Shown here piece after piece: positions 1 through 9,914 of a stretch of DNA of 36,246 bases. Origin of the DNA: an uncultured Johnsonella sp. (GTDB taxonomy: Bacteria > Bacillota > Clostridia > Lachnospirales > Lachnospiraceae); NCBI GenBank assembly GCA_900766185.1, contig CAAFUL010000116.1:1-36246 (forward strand). Direction: 5' to 3'. Position numbers and translations under genes: made by a program. Numbering within the stretch: the stretch's first letter is position 1; every line of letters begins with the position of its first letter. The notes beneath the pieces are model-generated. The model did no database searches, was not told where the DNA came from, and worked only from the letters and a program-made list of their open reading frames with translations.

Positions 1-73
1 CATTAGATGCCTTTCCATACTCGTTAGCTCTGGTTTGAAGTGTCTCAGGTGATACTCTTATCTGACCTGCCAT
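1..73 (-). CDS. WXG100 family T7SS substrate, N-terminal fragment
   Basis: The first 24 codons of a minus-strand gene are visible before the window edge. The protein begins MAGQIRVSPETL and continues QTRANEYGKASN, the usual opening of EsxA-like WXG100 proteins, small helical hairpins secreted by type VII systems. The WXG turn itself lies outside the window. The start is set by an AAGGAGG ribosome site (81-87 on the plus strand, reversed) seven bases upstream. The gene is divergent from the secretion apparatus genes that follow, which supports the call. In Staphylococcus esxA is co-directional with esaA, so the divergent arrangement differs from that model. Confidence 0.8.
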   Translation of the reverse strand, partial: MAGQIRVSPETLQTRANEYGKASN

Positions 74-292
74 AAAACTGCCTCCTTATATAAAAATATT
101 TATAAAGTAATACTGAGATTTAATAAGTAGACTCATAAAGTATATAACTTATTAATCACGCAGAAATTGTAACATATGAATAAAATAATAGCAAGTGAGA
201 AATATATATATAATAATATATACATAATTTAAAAAATAATTAATGTATAGTATAATAGATAAAAAATAATTGTGATTTCCATGGAGGGGCAT
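74..292. promoter_or_regulatory. Divergent promoter region between WXG100 gene and esaA
   Basis: This is 219 bases of very AT-rich sequence between two divergent starts. A TATAAT hexamer at 251-256 is a plausible -10 box for esaA, without a clear -35. The esaA ribosome site GGAGG is at 283-287. No clear operator dyad was seen. Both directions are probably transcribed from here. Confidence 0.45.
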
Positions 293-3200
293 ATGGACAA
301 AAAAATTATAGCAGTATACTTGACAATTTTGCTTTTACTTACATCATTTATGGCTTATTTGGGTATAGTACCCCCAAAACCCATATCCTCTCCAAAAGAC
401 AATAAAGATATTACATATAAAGATATAAGAATCGCCTTTGTAAATGAAGATTTAGGCTACACCTACAATGATGATGATATACATTTGGCAGGAAATTTAA
501 TTAACAGGTTTATAGAAGACAATGACTATAATATAGAATTGGTAAGCAGGAGTATAGCGGAGAACGGGTTAAAAAAAGGAACCTATAACATTATGCTTAT
601 ATTTCCGAGCAGGTTCTCTCAGGAAGCCTTGGAGCTTGAAAAGTTTTCACCCAAGCAAGCGGTATTTCATTATAAGATAAGGGCTGATGAGCAGGTGTTG
701 ATAAAACAATCCGAGCAGGTTGTAAGCAATATTAAGGTGGAATTTAATAAATACTTGGTAGATATATACTTTACAAGTATTATAGGTAATTTACAAAATG
801 CACAGTCACAAATGTCTGAAGTGGTTAAAAGAGAAGATAATACTATAAAAGCATATGATGAAAAACTTACAGCACCGCTTAATGATTACTCAGGTAAATT
901 CAAGGGAATATCAGGCGCATCTGACAGTATGCTTTCAAATTATTCTTCATTTTATACAAGTATTAATGATACTGATGAGGCATTCGGTGATATAAACAAA
1001 GTTGATAAAGACTATGGACAGAAGTTAAACGGTGTATTTGAAGAGCAGAGAAAGTGGCAGGAGTCAATAAATGAAAGGGAAAATGAACTTGGTCAGTATG
1101 ATAACAATCTTTCACGAATTTCAGTGAAAGATGAACTTGACAATATAGTTTCTATGCAAGAATTCTTAAAGTCAAGCTTTGATGAGTCCGAGATATCTGA
1201 AGATACACTTAATAAAGCCAATGCATTAAATGAAAAAGTAGATGAGTTAAAACTTAGATTTACAACTATAAACCAAGAGACTGATACAGTTCTGAGGGGT
1301 TTTGATGAGAGACTCAGGGAAAGTCTGGCAAATTCTTATACTGTAACCGAAGTATTGGAAAGAGCTGCAAGTACTTCCAGTATGGGGCTTATAGTAAAAG
1401 GTTTGCAAAATATGCTGCTTAGTATTGTGGATGCACAGGTCTTATCATTCCCGATGTTTTCCGATGAACTTATAGATCGTATGCCTCTATCGGATACCGA
1501 TAAACAGCATATGAAAAATGTTAATGCTTTTATAGGGTGGTATTGCAATAAATATAACAAAACCCTGCCGAATAATGTATATGCAAGTAATTTTGATTTA
1601 TATAACTACAGTTTGGAAGAGTTTTTATTGCAGGATCTGCAAAGAGAAAGAAGTTTTACAATTCCTACTATGGAAGGAAATATTGCAAAACTTAAGTTTA
1701 CTGTACCCGAACCTTATATATTTGCTGATATTTATATAAATGATGAAGAATACAGTGTATATGAAGATACTTTTGAGCTGGATAATATTAGTGCGTTGCA
1801 TAGTGTTAAATTTACCTTGAGTACACTTGATATTAACAATATAAATATTTTATCTCCTCTTAAAGCATCTATGGATATTGAGACTAAAGAAGTATTAAGT
1901 ATAGCTACTCCTGCAAATGCAACTGCTTCCAATGCACCGGGATTTTATCAAGTTGAAAATAGAGATTTTATAAGGCAATATCAAAGTATGGAGATGATTT
2001 TTTCATATGCGGATTACACAGGTAATAGTGTAACATCTGCAGTTTTGAAAGATTTAAAACCTTATCTAAAGGTATCGGCTTTTGCAAAAACTATATTTAA
2101 CTTAGATTTGGAAACAGAGTTTTTGTTGGCAGATGAAGCAGATGAATCAGCCTTAATAAGCAAAATAAAACTTCCTGAAATTCCTAATGTTTTTGTAGAT
2201 GTTGTTGCTAATGCTATGGGAGACAGACTAAAAGAAAATTTAAGTATAAAGGAAGATACTTTTAATGAACTTGAAGAATTAAAGTCCGATACTATGGAGT
2301 TAAGTAGGGTAAGTATGGCATTTGTAAGGACAAGAGATGACCTGATATCTAAGACTGATGATTTGGAGAAGGATGTAAGGGAAGTTTATGACAGTATTGA
2401 GAACCGACCTATTTTCAAGGTTATAACATCAAGAGATAATGCAGATTTGGTAACGGTAAGTATGGATATTAATGAAGACTTGATAAGACTTATGTCTGCC
2501 AGTAGAACATTGCTTAGTAATACTATGGCAAATCAATCGGTATCAGAAGGAATTAAATCATCTTTTGAAACCTTGTCGGAAAATGTATCCGGACTTGAAA
2601 AAGACGGGACAGACTTGTCGGAAAAAGTAAAGGGACTAAAAGAAGTTATGGATACCGAGTATGGTGATAATAATGATTATTATAAAGAGTTTAATAAAGT
2701 ACTTGCCAATACGAAGATAGGAAACAGCAGAAATAATGCAGTGTATACTTATCTGTCAAATCCCGTAAATATATCCAATATTGATACTTTATTGGACAGT
2801 AAAGAAGAAGTAGAGGCAGTTCATAAAGATACAAGATCAAGTATTGTCAGTGTGCTTATAGTGTATATTCTAAGCATGTTGATAGCTTATATGATGCAAA
2901 ATATTGATTTTACACATTTTTATAAAAGAAGAGCAGGGCATAGAAAATCTGTTAAAAATGCTGCGCTACCAATTTCCTTACTTTGTATTATGAGTTTGGT
3001 ATGCAGCAGCATACTGTCACTAATTTCAATTAATAACCTTGATATGTGGTTTGAAAAAGGATTAGGCTTTTATATATTGATATTTTTAAACACCTTGCTT
3101 TGTGCATCTTTAAGTAATTATATATTAAAAAAGTTTAAAACTTTAGGAATGAGTATGATTATAGGAACTTTACTTCTATATATTATAAGTGCAGGGCAGT

Positions 3201-3394
3201 TATTTGATGAATCTTATACCACAAGTAATAAATGGCTTGGAAGATTTTCTTTACTTAATTATATGGACAGTATGCTTGGAAATTATATATCAGGTAACTC
3301 CAACTTTGTTATAGCAACAATAATACTTTTAGCCTTAACAAGTATAGTAATAGTTCTTAATACGCTTGAATATAGGGATATAGGTGAGATGTAA
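293..3394 (+). CDS. esaA: Type VII secretion protein EsaA (YueB-like)
   Basis: A large membrane protein of 1033 residues, the first gene of the T7SSb apparatus operon. It has one hydrophobic segment just after the N-terminus (VYLTILLLLTSFMAYLGIV), a long extracellular part of about 850 residues rich in coiled-coil-like helices, and a cluster of about five membrane segments in the last 170 residues. That layout matches EsaA/YueB, the surface-exposed component (YueB is the SPP1 phage receptor in Bacillus). GTG at 272 or ATG at 281 could extend the frame, but ATG at 293 follows a GGAGG site at proper spacing and begins MDKKIIAVYLT, the expected positively charged end before a membrane helix. The stop overlaps the next start by one base (TAATG), so translation is probably coupled. 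The assignment rests on architecture and gene order; the central part is poorly conserved across the family. Confidence 0.85.
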   Translation: MDKKIIAVYLTILLLLTSFMAYLGIVPPKPISSPKDNKDITYKDIRIAFVNEDLGYTYNDDDIHLAGNLINRFIEDNDYNIELVSRSIAENGLKKGTYNIMLIFPSRFSQEALELEKFSPKQAVFHYKIRADEQVLIKQSEQVVSNIKVEFNKYLVDIYFTSIIGNLQNAQSQMSEVVKREDNTIKAYDEKLTAPLNDYSGKFKGISGASDSMLSNYSSFYTSINDTDEAFGDINKVDKDYGQKLNGVFEEQRKWQESINERENELGQYDNNLSRISVKDELDNIVSMQEFLKSSFDESEISEDTLNKANALNEKVDELKLRFTTINQETDTVLRGFDERLRESLANSYTVTEVLERAASTSSMGLIVKGLQNMLLSIVDAQVLSFPMFSDELIDRMPLSDTDKQHMKNVNAFIGWYCNKYNKTLPNNVYASNFDLYNYSLEEFLLQDLQRERSFTIPTMEGNIAKLKFTVPEPYIFADIYINDEEYSVYEDTFELDNISALHSVKFTLSTLDINNINILSPLKASMDIETKEVLSIATPANATASNAPGFYQVENRDFIRQYQSMEMIFSYADYTGNSVTSAVLKDLKPYLKVSAFAKTIFNLDLETEFLLADEADESALISKIKLPEIPNVFVDVVANAMGDRLKENLSIKEDTFNELEELKSDTMELSRVSMAFVRTRDDLISKTDDLEKDVREVYDSIENRPIFKVITSRDNADLVTVSMDINEDLIRLMSASRTLLSNTMANQSVSEGIKSSFETLSENVSGLEKDGTDLSEKVKGLKEVMDTEYGDNNDYYKEFNKVLANTKIGNSRNNAVYTYLSNPVNISNIDTLLDSKEEVEAVHKDTRSSIVSVLIVYILSMLIAYMMQNIDFTHFYKRRAGHRKSVKNAALPISLLCIMSLVCSSILSLISINNLDMWFEKGLGFYILIFLNTLLCASLSNYILKKFKTLGMSMIIGTLLLYIISAGQLFDESYTTSNKWLGRFSLLNYMDSMLGNYISGNSNFVIATIILLALTSIVIVLNTLEYRDIGEM

Positions 3395-3816
3395 TGAATA
3401 GTGAATATGGGCTGTATGCAGCTTCTTTGCATATAGATGTGGAAAATTACAATAATAAAGGACAAAAAGAAAAAACTTACATAAGTGATGAGAAAGATTT
3501 GCATATTCTTTTCGATAAGTCAGCAAGTGACCGTATCAATAAAATTAAGTTTGAAGAACAAAGGCTATATATAGAGGATAAGGAGTCTATATTTGTAAAA
3601 GAAATAAAAAAAGAAGACATAGTAAAGTATTATCAAAAGGATTTATTTTTATCTGATGGTTTGCTTACTGATTCGCACAATATAGGAATAAGTTTAAGAG
3701 AGGATTATAAAGCGCCTAATGCAGGAGTGTTGTTGTGTTTTTGTATGGCATTTATTTTTATGATGTTGTCACTTATTTCAATCTTCAGAGCAAGAGTCAA
3801 AAAAAGAGGAAGGTAA
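3394..3816 (+). CDS. essA: EssA-like small membrane protein of the T7SS
   Basis: 140 residues with a soluble N-terminal part and a single membrane helix near the C-terminus (AGVLLCFCMAFIFMMLSLISI), ending in a basic tail RARVKKRGR. The size, single-helix topology and place between esaA and esaB match EssA of Staphylococcus and YueC of Bacillus. No strong sequence motif is visible and the N-terminus lacks an obvious signal sequence, so the call rests mainly on position in the operon. Its start overlaps the esaA stop and its stop overlaps the esaB start, consistent with coupled translation of a complex. Confidence 0.6.
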   Translation: MNSEYGLYAASLHIDVENYNNKGQKEKTYISDEKDLHILFDKSASDRINKIKFEEQRLYIEDKESIFVKEIKKEDIVKYYQKDLFLSDGLLTDSHNIGISLREDYKAPNAGVLLCFCMAFIFMMLSLISIFRARVKKRGR

Positions 3817-4076
3817 TGATGGAAGAGTATGTGGATATAAGTTTAAAAATTAATAAAGTGTATGAGTTGAGAGTACCGGTTTATATAAGAGTAAAGGAAT
3901 TATTGCTAATAATAAAAGATGCCTATAATTTGCAAGAGGATTTTAAGAATTCTATTATCAGAGATTTGCAGGATGGCAAGGTTTATAGCAGTTTTGAAAA
4001 ACTTGAAAGAGTACACAATGCTGCAATATTAATAGTGGAGAATTTTACAGAGGATAAAGCTGATGGAAACAATTAA
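3816..4076 (+). CDS. esaB: EsaB/YukD ubiquitin-like T7SS protein
   Basis: 86 residues (MMEEYVDISLKINKVYELRV at the start), consistent with the small ubiquitin-fold EsaB/YukD family, a cytoplasmic component needed for type VIIb secretion. The pattern of an N-terminal beta hairpin followed by a helix around LLLIIKDAYNLQEDFK fits that fold. A longer frame opens upstream inside essA, but the ATG pair at 3816/3819 follows GAGGAAGG (3806-3813) and gives the usual length of about 80 residues. The gene overlaps essB by 14 bases. Gene order esaA-essA-esaB-essB-essC is the same as in Staphylococcus aureus, which strengthens the call. Confidence 0.8.
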   Translation: MMEEYVDISLKINKVYELRVPVYIRVKELLLIIKDAYNLQEDFKNSIIRDLQDGKVYSSFEKLERVHNAAILIVENFTEDKADGNN

Positions 4077-5211
4077 ACAAATAATATTAAAAGAAGACAT
4101 AAAGTCGGATAAAGATGTGGCAGTGGCTTTGCTTAAGTCTAAAAATATTAATTTTATAGTTGCAAGTGTTGTGGAAAGTGATGATAGCATAGAGCTGGAA
4201 TATGTTATAGATGAGGAACTAAGAGGATTTGACTATGTTTATCAGTTGGATTTGGAAGAGAAGCTCAGGTATTTATTGAATATTGCAAATGCATATGAGG
4301 GTATTTTGAAAACAGATTTTACGGTTGATATAAAACCGGATAATATTTATTTTGATGTTAATGCCTTAGTTAAGTTTACTCATAAAGGAATTTATAAGGC
4401 TGTAGAGCCTTATGAGAATTTAAAAGAAGAGGAATTTATCAGAGTATATAAAGCAATTATCATAAGTACATTGGACAGTAAGTATGAATACAGTACCTTG
4501 CTTAACGGTAAATTAGAGTTTTACAAGGGCAATCTTCTGTGCGAGAAAATACTTCACAGTATGGAATATAAAGAACTCATAGATATAGTTAAAGAGGCGT
4601 ATTTTAAAGAAAAAGATAATAATATACTCAATTACACTAAATTGCCTAATAAATTTGTTACAGGCTTAAGATTAGGTGCGGGCATAAGTTCGGCACTTGC
4701 TTTGATTGCACTTATATCAACTGCGTATTTGACATTGATATATATACCTAAGATTGAGGCTGTATCAATGAGCAGACTTGCATTTTCAAAAAAATCATAT
4801 TCTGAAGTTTTAAATTACAGCAAGAAAATAGATGCAAGAAGTTTAAGACAGGAGGATAAGTATATAGTAGCTTATTCGGCTGTTATGACAGAAGCTCTTA
4901 GTGATAAACAAAAAGAAAGCTTGCTTAACAATATATCGGAAAGTTCCAATGAAGCATATCTTAGATACTGGATTCTTATAGGTAGAGCAGATATTGATAA
5001 AGCTTTGGATATAGCAAGTTTTCTTGACGATCCGGAACTTTTAATGTACGCAATGACTAAAAAAATAGACGAATTACAAAGAAATCCCGCTCTTGGTGCT
5101 GAGGAAAGAACTCAGAAAATTAACGAATATAAGAACAAATTGGAGGAGCTTAAAAAAAAGTATTTAAGTGTCGATGAGAGCAAAAAAACTGATATTGAAG
5201 ATAAGCAATAA
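4063..5211 (+). CDS. essB: Type VII secretion protein EssB
   Basis: 382 residues. EssB (YukC) is a bitopic membrane protein with a cytosolic pseudokinase-like domain and an extracytoplasmic helical domain; it forms the core of the T7SSb with EssC. Here residues 1 to about 200 are soluble, a membrane segment follows at roughly 203-225 (ISSALALIALISTAYLTLIY), and the rest is helical, ending in a charged lysine/glutamate-rich tail. A motif DFTVDIKPDNIYFD around residues 85-98 resembles a degenerate kinase catalytic loop, as is typical of EssB. Length and order agree with the family. It lies 16 bases before essC. Confidence 0.85.
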   Translation: METIKQIILKEDIKSDKDVAVALLKSKNINFIVASVVESDDSIELEYVIDEELRGFDYVYQLDLEEKLRYLLNIANAYEGILKTDFTVDIKPDNIYFDVNALVKFTHKGIYKAVEPYENLKEEEFIRVYKAIIISTLDSKYEYSTLLNGKLEFYKGNLLCEKILHSMEYKELIDIVKEAYFKEKDNNILNYTKLPNKFVTGLRLGAGISSALALIALISTAYLTLIYIPKIEAVSMSRLAFSKKSYSEVLNYSKKIDARSLRQEDKYIVAYSAVMTEALSDKQKESLLNNISESSNEAYLRYWILIGRADIDKALDIASFLDDPELLMYAMTKKIDELQRNPALGAEERTQKINEYKNKLEELKKKYLSVDESKKTDIEDKQ

Positions 5212-5227
5212 GAGTGAGGAATCGGGA

Positions 5228-8200
5228 ATGAATTTTTATATTATACATGATAAAGACTGCTATACCCTGTATCCCAAAAGTGAGTATAGCATAGGTAAGA
5301 ACAGTGATATTTGCATAGATATTTCAAAGGTATATACCGTCAATGTGGAAGCGGATAAAATTACTTTAGATAACAAAGAATATAAACTTGGATTACATGA
5401 TGTAAAACTTGACAGTACAAATATTAAAATAATTATTCTAAAAAAAGAAGAGTATTATTTACTTGATAAAAAAGATATATCAATAGGTTTTGAAGATAAT
5501 TGTGATATCAAGTTTAATAATTCAAATATAGAGTGCTTTCTAAGGCTTGAAGATATGGAACTTGTAAGCTCAAAAGAATATTTTGTAAATGGAAGATTAT
5601 CAGAGAAACAAGGCATTATAAGAATGCAAGATGTAATAGTTTTTGATATTGGAGTAAGCCTTTGCATTATAGATAACATATTAGCAATCAGTACGCTTTG
5701 TGATATTGAAACCCAATTTGGTAAATTGGAAAGATTGCCACAAAAAGAAGATAGGAGAAGTGATTTTCACAGATCGCCCAGAATTATACTTAAAGAGCCT
5801 GATACAAAGGTAAGTATTGCTCAGCCTCCAACTAATGAAGAAAGTAACAAACAAAACCTTTGGAAGATAATCATAGCACCCCTTGCAATGATTGCTTTTA
5901 CTATAGTTACATATATGCTGTCAGCCGGTGGAGGCATGATGATCATGATGATGGGAATGTCTGTGATAACTATTATTACATCCCTACATTCTTATTTTGA
6001 TGATAAGAAAAAAACTAAAGAAAGGCAAAAAAGAAAGCTTGAAGATTACAAAAAGTATTTGGATGAAAAGTATGTAAGTATATACGGATTAAAAAAAGAA
6101 CAGCAGGAAAGTATGAGTTATCACTATCCTGATATGAAAGATATTTTGAAAATGTCTAAAAATACGGATAGAAGGATCTACGAAAAAACGGTATATGATT
6201 TTGATTACCTTACTTACAGGCTTGGAAGCGGGCTTGTAAGACCAAGTTTTAGAATAGATTATTCAGAAACAGAGCTTAATAAATATAATGAAGAAGCAAG
6301 TAAAAAGGTAAAAGCTTTGATGGCACATTATAATTATATAGAAGATATGCCGATAAAAAGTGATCTTATGGTGCCGGTAGGCTATATAGGAGATAGGAGG
6401 ATCTTAATTGAGCAGGTGCAGCAGCTTATGATGCAAATAGCTCTGTTTCACAGTTATCATGATATTATTTTTATTCCTATATTCAGAGAAGAAGAACTAA
6501 AACTTTGGTCATGGTGTAAGTACCTACCTCACATGAAGATTAAAGAATTAAATATGAGATCTTTTATCTACAATCAAAAAAGCAGAGATCAGATTCTTAC
6601 AGCTCTTTACCAGATAATTAAGGAAAGAAAGGCTGATGCGGAAAGTGAAAAAAGTAAGGAAAAGATATATTCTCCAAGGTATATATTATTTATTATGGAT
6701 TTAAGTCTATTACTTGATCATAATATTATGGAGTATATCAATGAGGATTTATCTAAGATAGGGATAAGTTATGTATTTACCAGTGATGTTATTGAGAGTT
6801 TGCCTGAGCATGTGAAAACTGTAGTTTCATATAAGGGTGAGAAAAGTGCAAGGCTTATACTTAAGAACAAAGATTTTGTAAATATTGAATTTCATCCGTT
6901 GAAACCTCTTAAGATTGATGAAAAAGCAAATTTTGCTTCAAGTCTTGCCGCAGTTACTCATGTTCAAACACTTAGAAACTCGATTCCCGACTCTGTTACA
7001 TTTTTACAAATGTATGGTGTGAAAAAAGCTGAGGAACTTAATATATTGAACAAATGGAATATTAATGATACTTATAAGACTATGTCTGTGCCTCTGGGAC
7101 TCAGGGGTAAAGATGACATACTTTATCTTAACCTTCATGAGAAAGCGCACGGTCCTCACGGTCTTATAGCAGGAACTACAGGCTCAGGAAAATCTGAGCT
7201 TGTGCAAAGCTATATATTATCCCTTGCGGTTAATTTCCATCCCTATGAGGTAGCTTTTCTTCTTATAGACTATAAGGGAGGTGGTATGGCTAATTTGTTT
7301 AAAGAGCTGCCTCATCTTGTCGGAACTATTACAAACCTGGATGCCAATCAAGCTAACAGAGCATTGGTGTCTATTAAGGCTGAACTTAAGAAAAGGCAGA
7401 GGGTATTTGCTGAAAATGATGTTAATCACATAAATCAATATAGCAAACTTTTTAAAGAAGGTAAGGTAAGTTCGCCTATGCCGCACTTATTTATAATATC
7501 GGATGAGTTTGCCGAGCTTAAGGCGGAGCAGCCCGACTTTATGAAAGAATTAGTGTCCACAGCCAGAATAGGGCGTTCACTCGGTATACATCTTATCCTT
7601 GCGACACAAAAACCCTCAGGCGTTGTTAATGATCAGATATGGTCAAACTCAAAATTTAAAATAGCACTTAAGGTTCAGGATATAGCTGATTCAAGGGAGA
7701 TTATAAAAACCCCCGATGCAGCACAGATAACTCAGACGGGAAGGGCTTATCTTCAAGTGGGTAATAATGAAATCTATGAACTTTTTCAAAGTGCATGGAG
7801 CGGTGCGGATTATAATCCTGATAAAATAGGTGTTAAAAAAGAAAATATAGTGTATGAAATTACCGACAACGGTCAATATAGGACTATTAACAGTGATCTT
7901 AGCGGCTTGGAAGGTGTGAAGAAAGTATCATCAGTACCTACAGAGCTTGATGTAATCGTAAAACTTTGTGCTTATATTTTTAACGCTATAGGTATAGAAA
8001 AAGTTCCAAGTCCTTGGCTGGAGCCTTTAAAAGAAGTTATATATACAAAAGAAATAGAAAGTACGGATTTTAAGGATTATTGGGAAAGTGAAGAAGAGTA
8101 TGAAATATTACTCGGATATATAGACAGACCCGACAGGCAGTTGCAAGAACCGTTATATGTCAAGCCGGAAAATGTAGGTCATATACTTTTGGTATCAAGT

Positions 8201-9592
8201 CCGGGCTTTGGAAAATCAACCTTCCTGCAAAGTTTTGCTATGAACATTATCAGAAAAAACAGACCTGATAAGGCACATTTTTATCTGTATGACTTTGGTA
8301 ACAGCGGACTTGTAGCTTTGTCAGACTTTCCACATGTGGCAGATTATTTTACCATGGATGAAGATGAAAAAATCAAAAAGTCTATAAGGATTTTAACGGC
8401 TGTAATTAAAGAAAGAAAAAGGCTTTTAGGAGAATCCAAGCATACGAATTTATCAAGATATAATGAGTCTTCTGAAAACAAATTGGAAAGTATATTTATA
8501 TTAATAGATGGTTTTGATGCTTTAAATGATTTGAAGTTTTCGGATGTATTTAATGAACTTCTTAATACCGTGGCAAGAGACGGGGTGGCTTTAGGTATAT
8601 ATATAGTGGCAACTATGTCAAGACTTAACTCTATGAGATTGCAATTACAGGCTAATTTTAAGACCAAGATAGCTATGTATCTTTTTGATAAGAGTGATTT
8701 GTCAACCATAGTCGGAAGATCTAATATTGCTATGGAAGAAATCAGAGGTAGAGCTTTAACTAAGCTTGATGAAATAAGCAATTTTCAAGTAACATTACCA
8801 TATGGGTATGAAAATTATTCTGATTATATAGCAATGATAAAAGAAGAAGTAAGTGCGATGAATTCTATTCATAAGGGCAATAAGGCTAAAAAGATACCGA
8901 TGCTTCCTGAAAAGTTAAGTAAGAATAATTTTATGCCTTATGTAGACTTAAGTGATAACCGTAGTTTTGTACTTGGTCTGTATTCTGAAAGTGTAAGTTT
9001 GGCAAAGTTCAGTTTAAATAAGTCTTTTATGTTGACTTCGGATAATATAGCGACTGTAGGTAATTTTTTAGCTTTGGTTGAGTTTAATAAAGAAATATTC
9101 GGGTATAAGCTTTTAATTTTAGACCCAACATATAAAATAGCCAAGAACAGATTTCCGGGAGTTGACAGATTTAATACAGGTTTGGATATAGAAAATGTGA
9201 CCAAAACAATTTTAGAAGATCTCAAAAAAAGGATAGAAGAGCCTAAGAAGGATTATCCCTCATGGATAATAATAATTCCGGACATAGTTAATTTTATGTC
9301 AAATGCAGCTATCAAGGAACCGGACTATAAATTACTTATTACGGAAGGTGCAAAGTATGGAGTAACATTAGCTTTTGTAGGTTTGTACAGTGATTTGGTA
9401 ACAAGTTATGATTCAAATGTAAGGCTAAGTAAGCAGCTGGTAGAACAGGTATTTATAGGTATGAGAATAAGTGATCAGGATCATACAAGATATCCATATA
9501 TTTCTAACGAACCATATCTTAAACCGGTAGAAGGGCATATACTTCGTGCAGAGGGGTATGAGAAGGTAATGATAGTTAGTGGAAATGAGTAA
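5228..9592 (+). CDS. essC: Type VII secretion ATPase EssC (FtsK/SpoIIIE type)
   Basis: A 1454-residue motor ATPase that drives type VIIb secretion. The N-terminus (about 1-180) shows two tandem FHA-like beta domains, followed by two membrane segments around residues 210-250 in a methionine-rich stretch. Three FtsK-type ATPase domains follow: the first has a full Walker A, GTTGSGKS at about 649-656, and Walker B with FIISDEFAEL near 754; the second has SPGFGKST near 991 and ILIDGFD as Walker B; the third (from about 1250) lacks a Walker A and is degenerate, as is often seen in the substrate-gating end of EssC. The frame opens 20 codons earlier inside essB; ATG at 5228 behind GAGGAATCGGGA gives the better N-terminus. 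The C-terminal part usually varies between strains and matches the effectors encoded downstream. Confidence 0.93.
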   Translation: MNFYIIHDKDCYTLYPKSEYSIGKNSDICIDISKVYTVNVEADKITLDNKEYKLGLHDVKLDSTNIKIIILKKEEYYLLDKKDISIGFEDNCDIKFNNSNIECFLRLEDMELVSSKEYFVNGRLSEKQGIIRMQDVIVFDIGVSLCIIDNILAISTLCDIETQFGKLERLPQKEDRRSDFHRSPRIILKEPDTKVSIAQPPTNEESNKQNLWKIIIAPLAMIAFTIVTYMLSAGGGMMIMMMGMSVITIITSLHSYFDDKKKTKERQKRKLEDYKKYLDEKYVSIYGLKKEQQESMSYHYPDMKDILKMSKNTDRRIYEKTVYDFDYLTYRLGSGLVRPSFRIDYSETELNKYNEEASKKVKALMAHYNYIEDMPIKSDLMVPVGYIGDRRILIEQVQQLMMQIALFHSYHDIIFIPIFREEELKLWSWCKYLPHMKIKELNMRSFIYNQKSRDQILTALYQIIKERKADAESEKSKEKIYSPRYILFIMDLSLLLDHNIMEYINEDLSKIGISYVFTSDVIESLPEHVKTVVSYKGEKSARLILKNKDFVNIEFHPLKPLKIDEKANFASSLAAVTHVQTLRNSIPDSVTFLQMYGVKKAEELNILNKWNINDTYKTMSVPLGLRGKDDILYLNLHEKAHGPHGLIAGTTGSGKSELVQSYILSLAVNFHPYEVAFLLIDYKGGGMANLFKELPHLVGTITNLDANQANRALVSIKAELKKRQRVFAENDVNHINQYSKLFKEGKVSSPMPHLFIISDEFAELKAEQPDFMKELVSTARIGRSLGIHLILATQKPSGVVNDQIWSNSKFKIALKVQDIADSREIIKTPDAAQITQTGRAYLQVGNNEIYELFQSAWSGADYNPDKIGVKKENIVYEITDNGQYRTINSDLSGLEGVKKVSSVPTELDVIVKLCAYIFNAIGIEKVPSPWLEPLKEVIYTKEIESTDFKDYWESEEEYEILLGYIDRPDRQLQEPLYVKPENVGHILLVSSPGFGKSTFLQSFAMNIIRKNRPDKAHFYLYDFGNSGLVALSDFPHVADYFTMDEDEKIKKSIRILTAVIKERKRLLGESKHTNLSRYNESSENKLESIFILIDGFDALNDLKFSDVFNELLNTVARDGVALGIYIVATMSRLNSMRLQLQANFKTKIAMYLFDKSDLSTIVGRSNIAMEEIRGRALTKLDEISNFQVTLPYGYENYSDYIAMIKEEVSAMNSIHKGNKAKKIPMLPEKLSKNNFMPYVDLSDNRSFVLGLYSESVSLAKFSLNKSFMLTSDNIATVGNFLALVEFNKEIFGYKLLILDPTYKIAKNRFPGVDRFNTGLDIENVTKTILEDLKKRIEEPKKDYPSWIIIIPDIVNFMSNAAIKEPDYKLLITEGAKYGVTLAFVGLYSDLVTSYDSNVRLSKQLVEQVFIGMRISDQDHTRYPYISNEPYLKPVEGHILRAEGYEKVMIVSGNE

Positions 9593-9622
9593 ATTTTTAT
9601 AGTAGACGAGGAGGCTTATTTG

Positions 9623-9733
9623 ATGACTGATAAAGAATTAGGAGTATCTATCAAATAAAAAGAAAAACAATTATATCTATTAATAGTAGTTGGTATACTT
9701 GCTGCTTTTATTGTAAACTATATACTAATGTAG
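9623..9733 (+). pseudogene. Small membrane-peptide ORF interrupted by an in-frame TAA
   Basis: A GAGGAGG ribosome site (9608-9614) precedes an ATG at 9623 at good spacing. The frame reads MTDKELGVSIK, stops at TAA (9656-9658), then continues in the same frame as KEKQLYLLIVVGILAAFIVN and YILM before TAG. The second part is a typical single membrane helix behind a basic end, so without the stop this would be a 36-residue membrane peptide following essC. A CAA (Gln) to TAA change would explain it. It could also be two chance pieces. No family was recognised. Confidence 0.4.
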
Positions 9734-9858
9734 TGTATCATTGATATCTAGCCTTATTACTACTTTGTTAATAGATTGTAACATAAACATAATAAAGAAA
9801 GTTGAAACTTACTCTACTATTGCTGCTATTAATTGGATGTCAATGATACTATACACTA
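9731..9858. repeat. Imperfect inverted repeat, about 128 bp
   Basis: The left arm TAGTGTATCATTGATATC (9731-9748) is mirrored by the right arm at 9836-9858, whose reverse complement is TAGTGTA, a five-base insertion TAGTA, then TCATTGACATC. The 87 bases between have no ORF. This looks like a small miniature-transposon remnant between essC and the next gene. The rest of the gene-free stretch 9593-9914 holds only the broken ORF and the GGGGATTAGATA leader of the next gene. Confidence 0.45.
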
Positions 9859-9914
9859 GAAGGTGATGATAATGAGTTAAGAGGAAAAAAAGTGGATAAT
9901 AAGGGGATTAGATA

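Noticed and set aside
8344..8781. Minus-strand 145-residue frame inside essC, and similar long antisense frames elsewhere
   Set aside because: No ribosome site or family features; they are antisense shadows of strongly coding genes.
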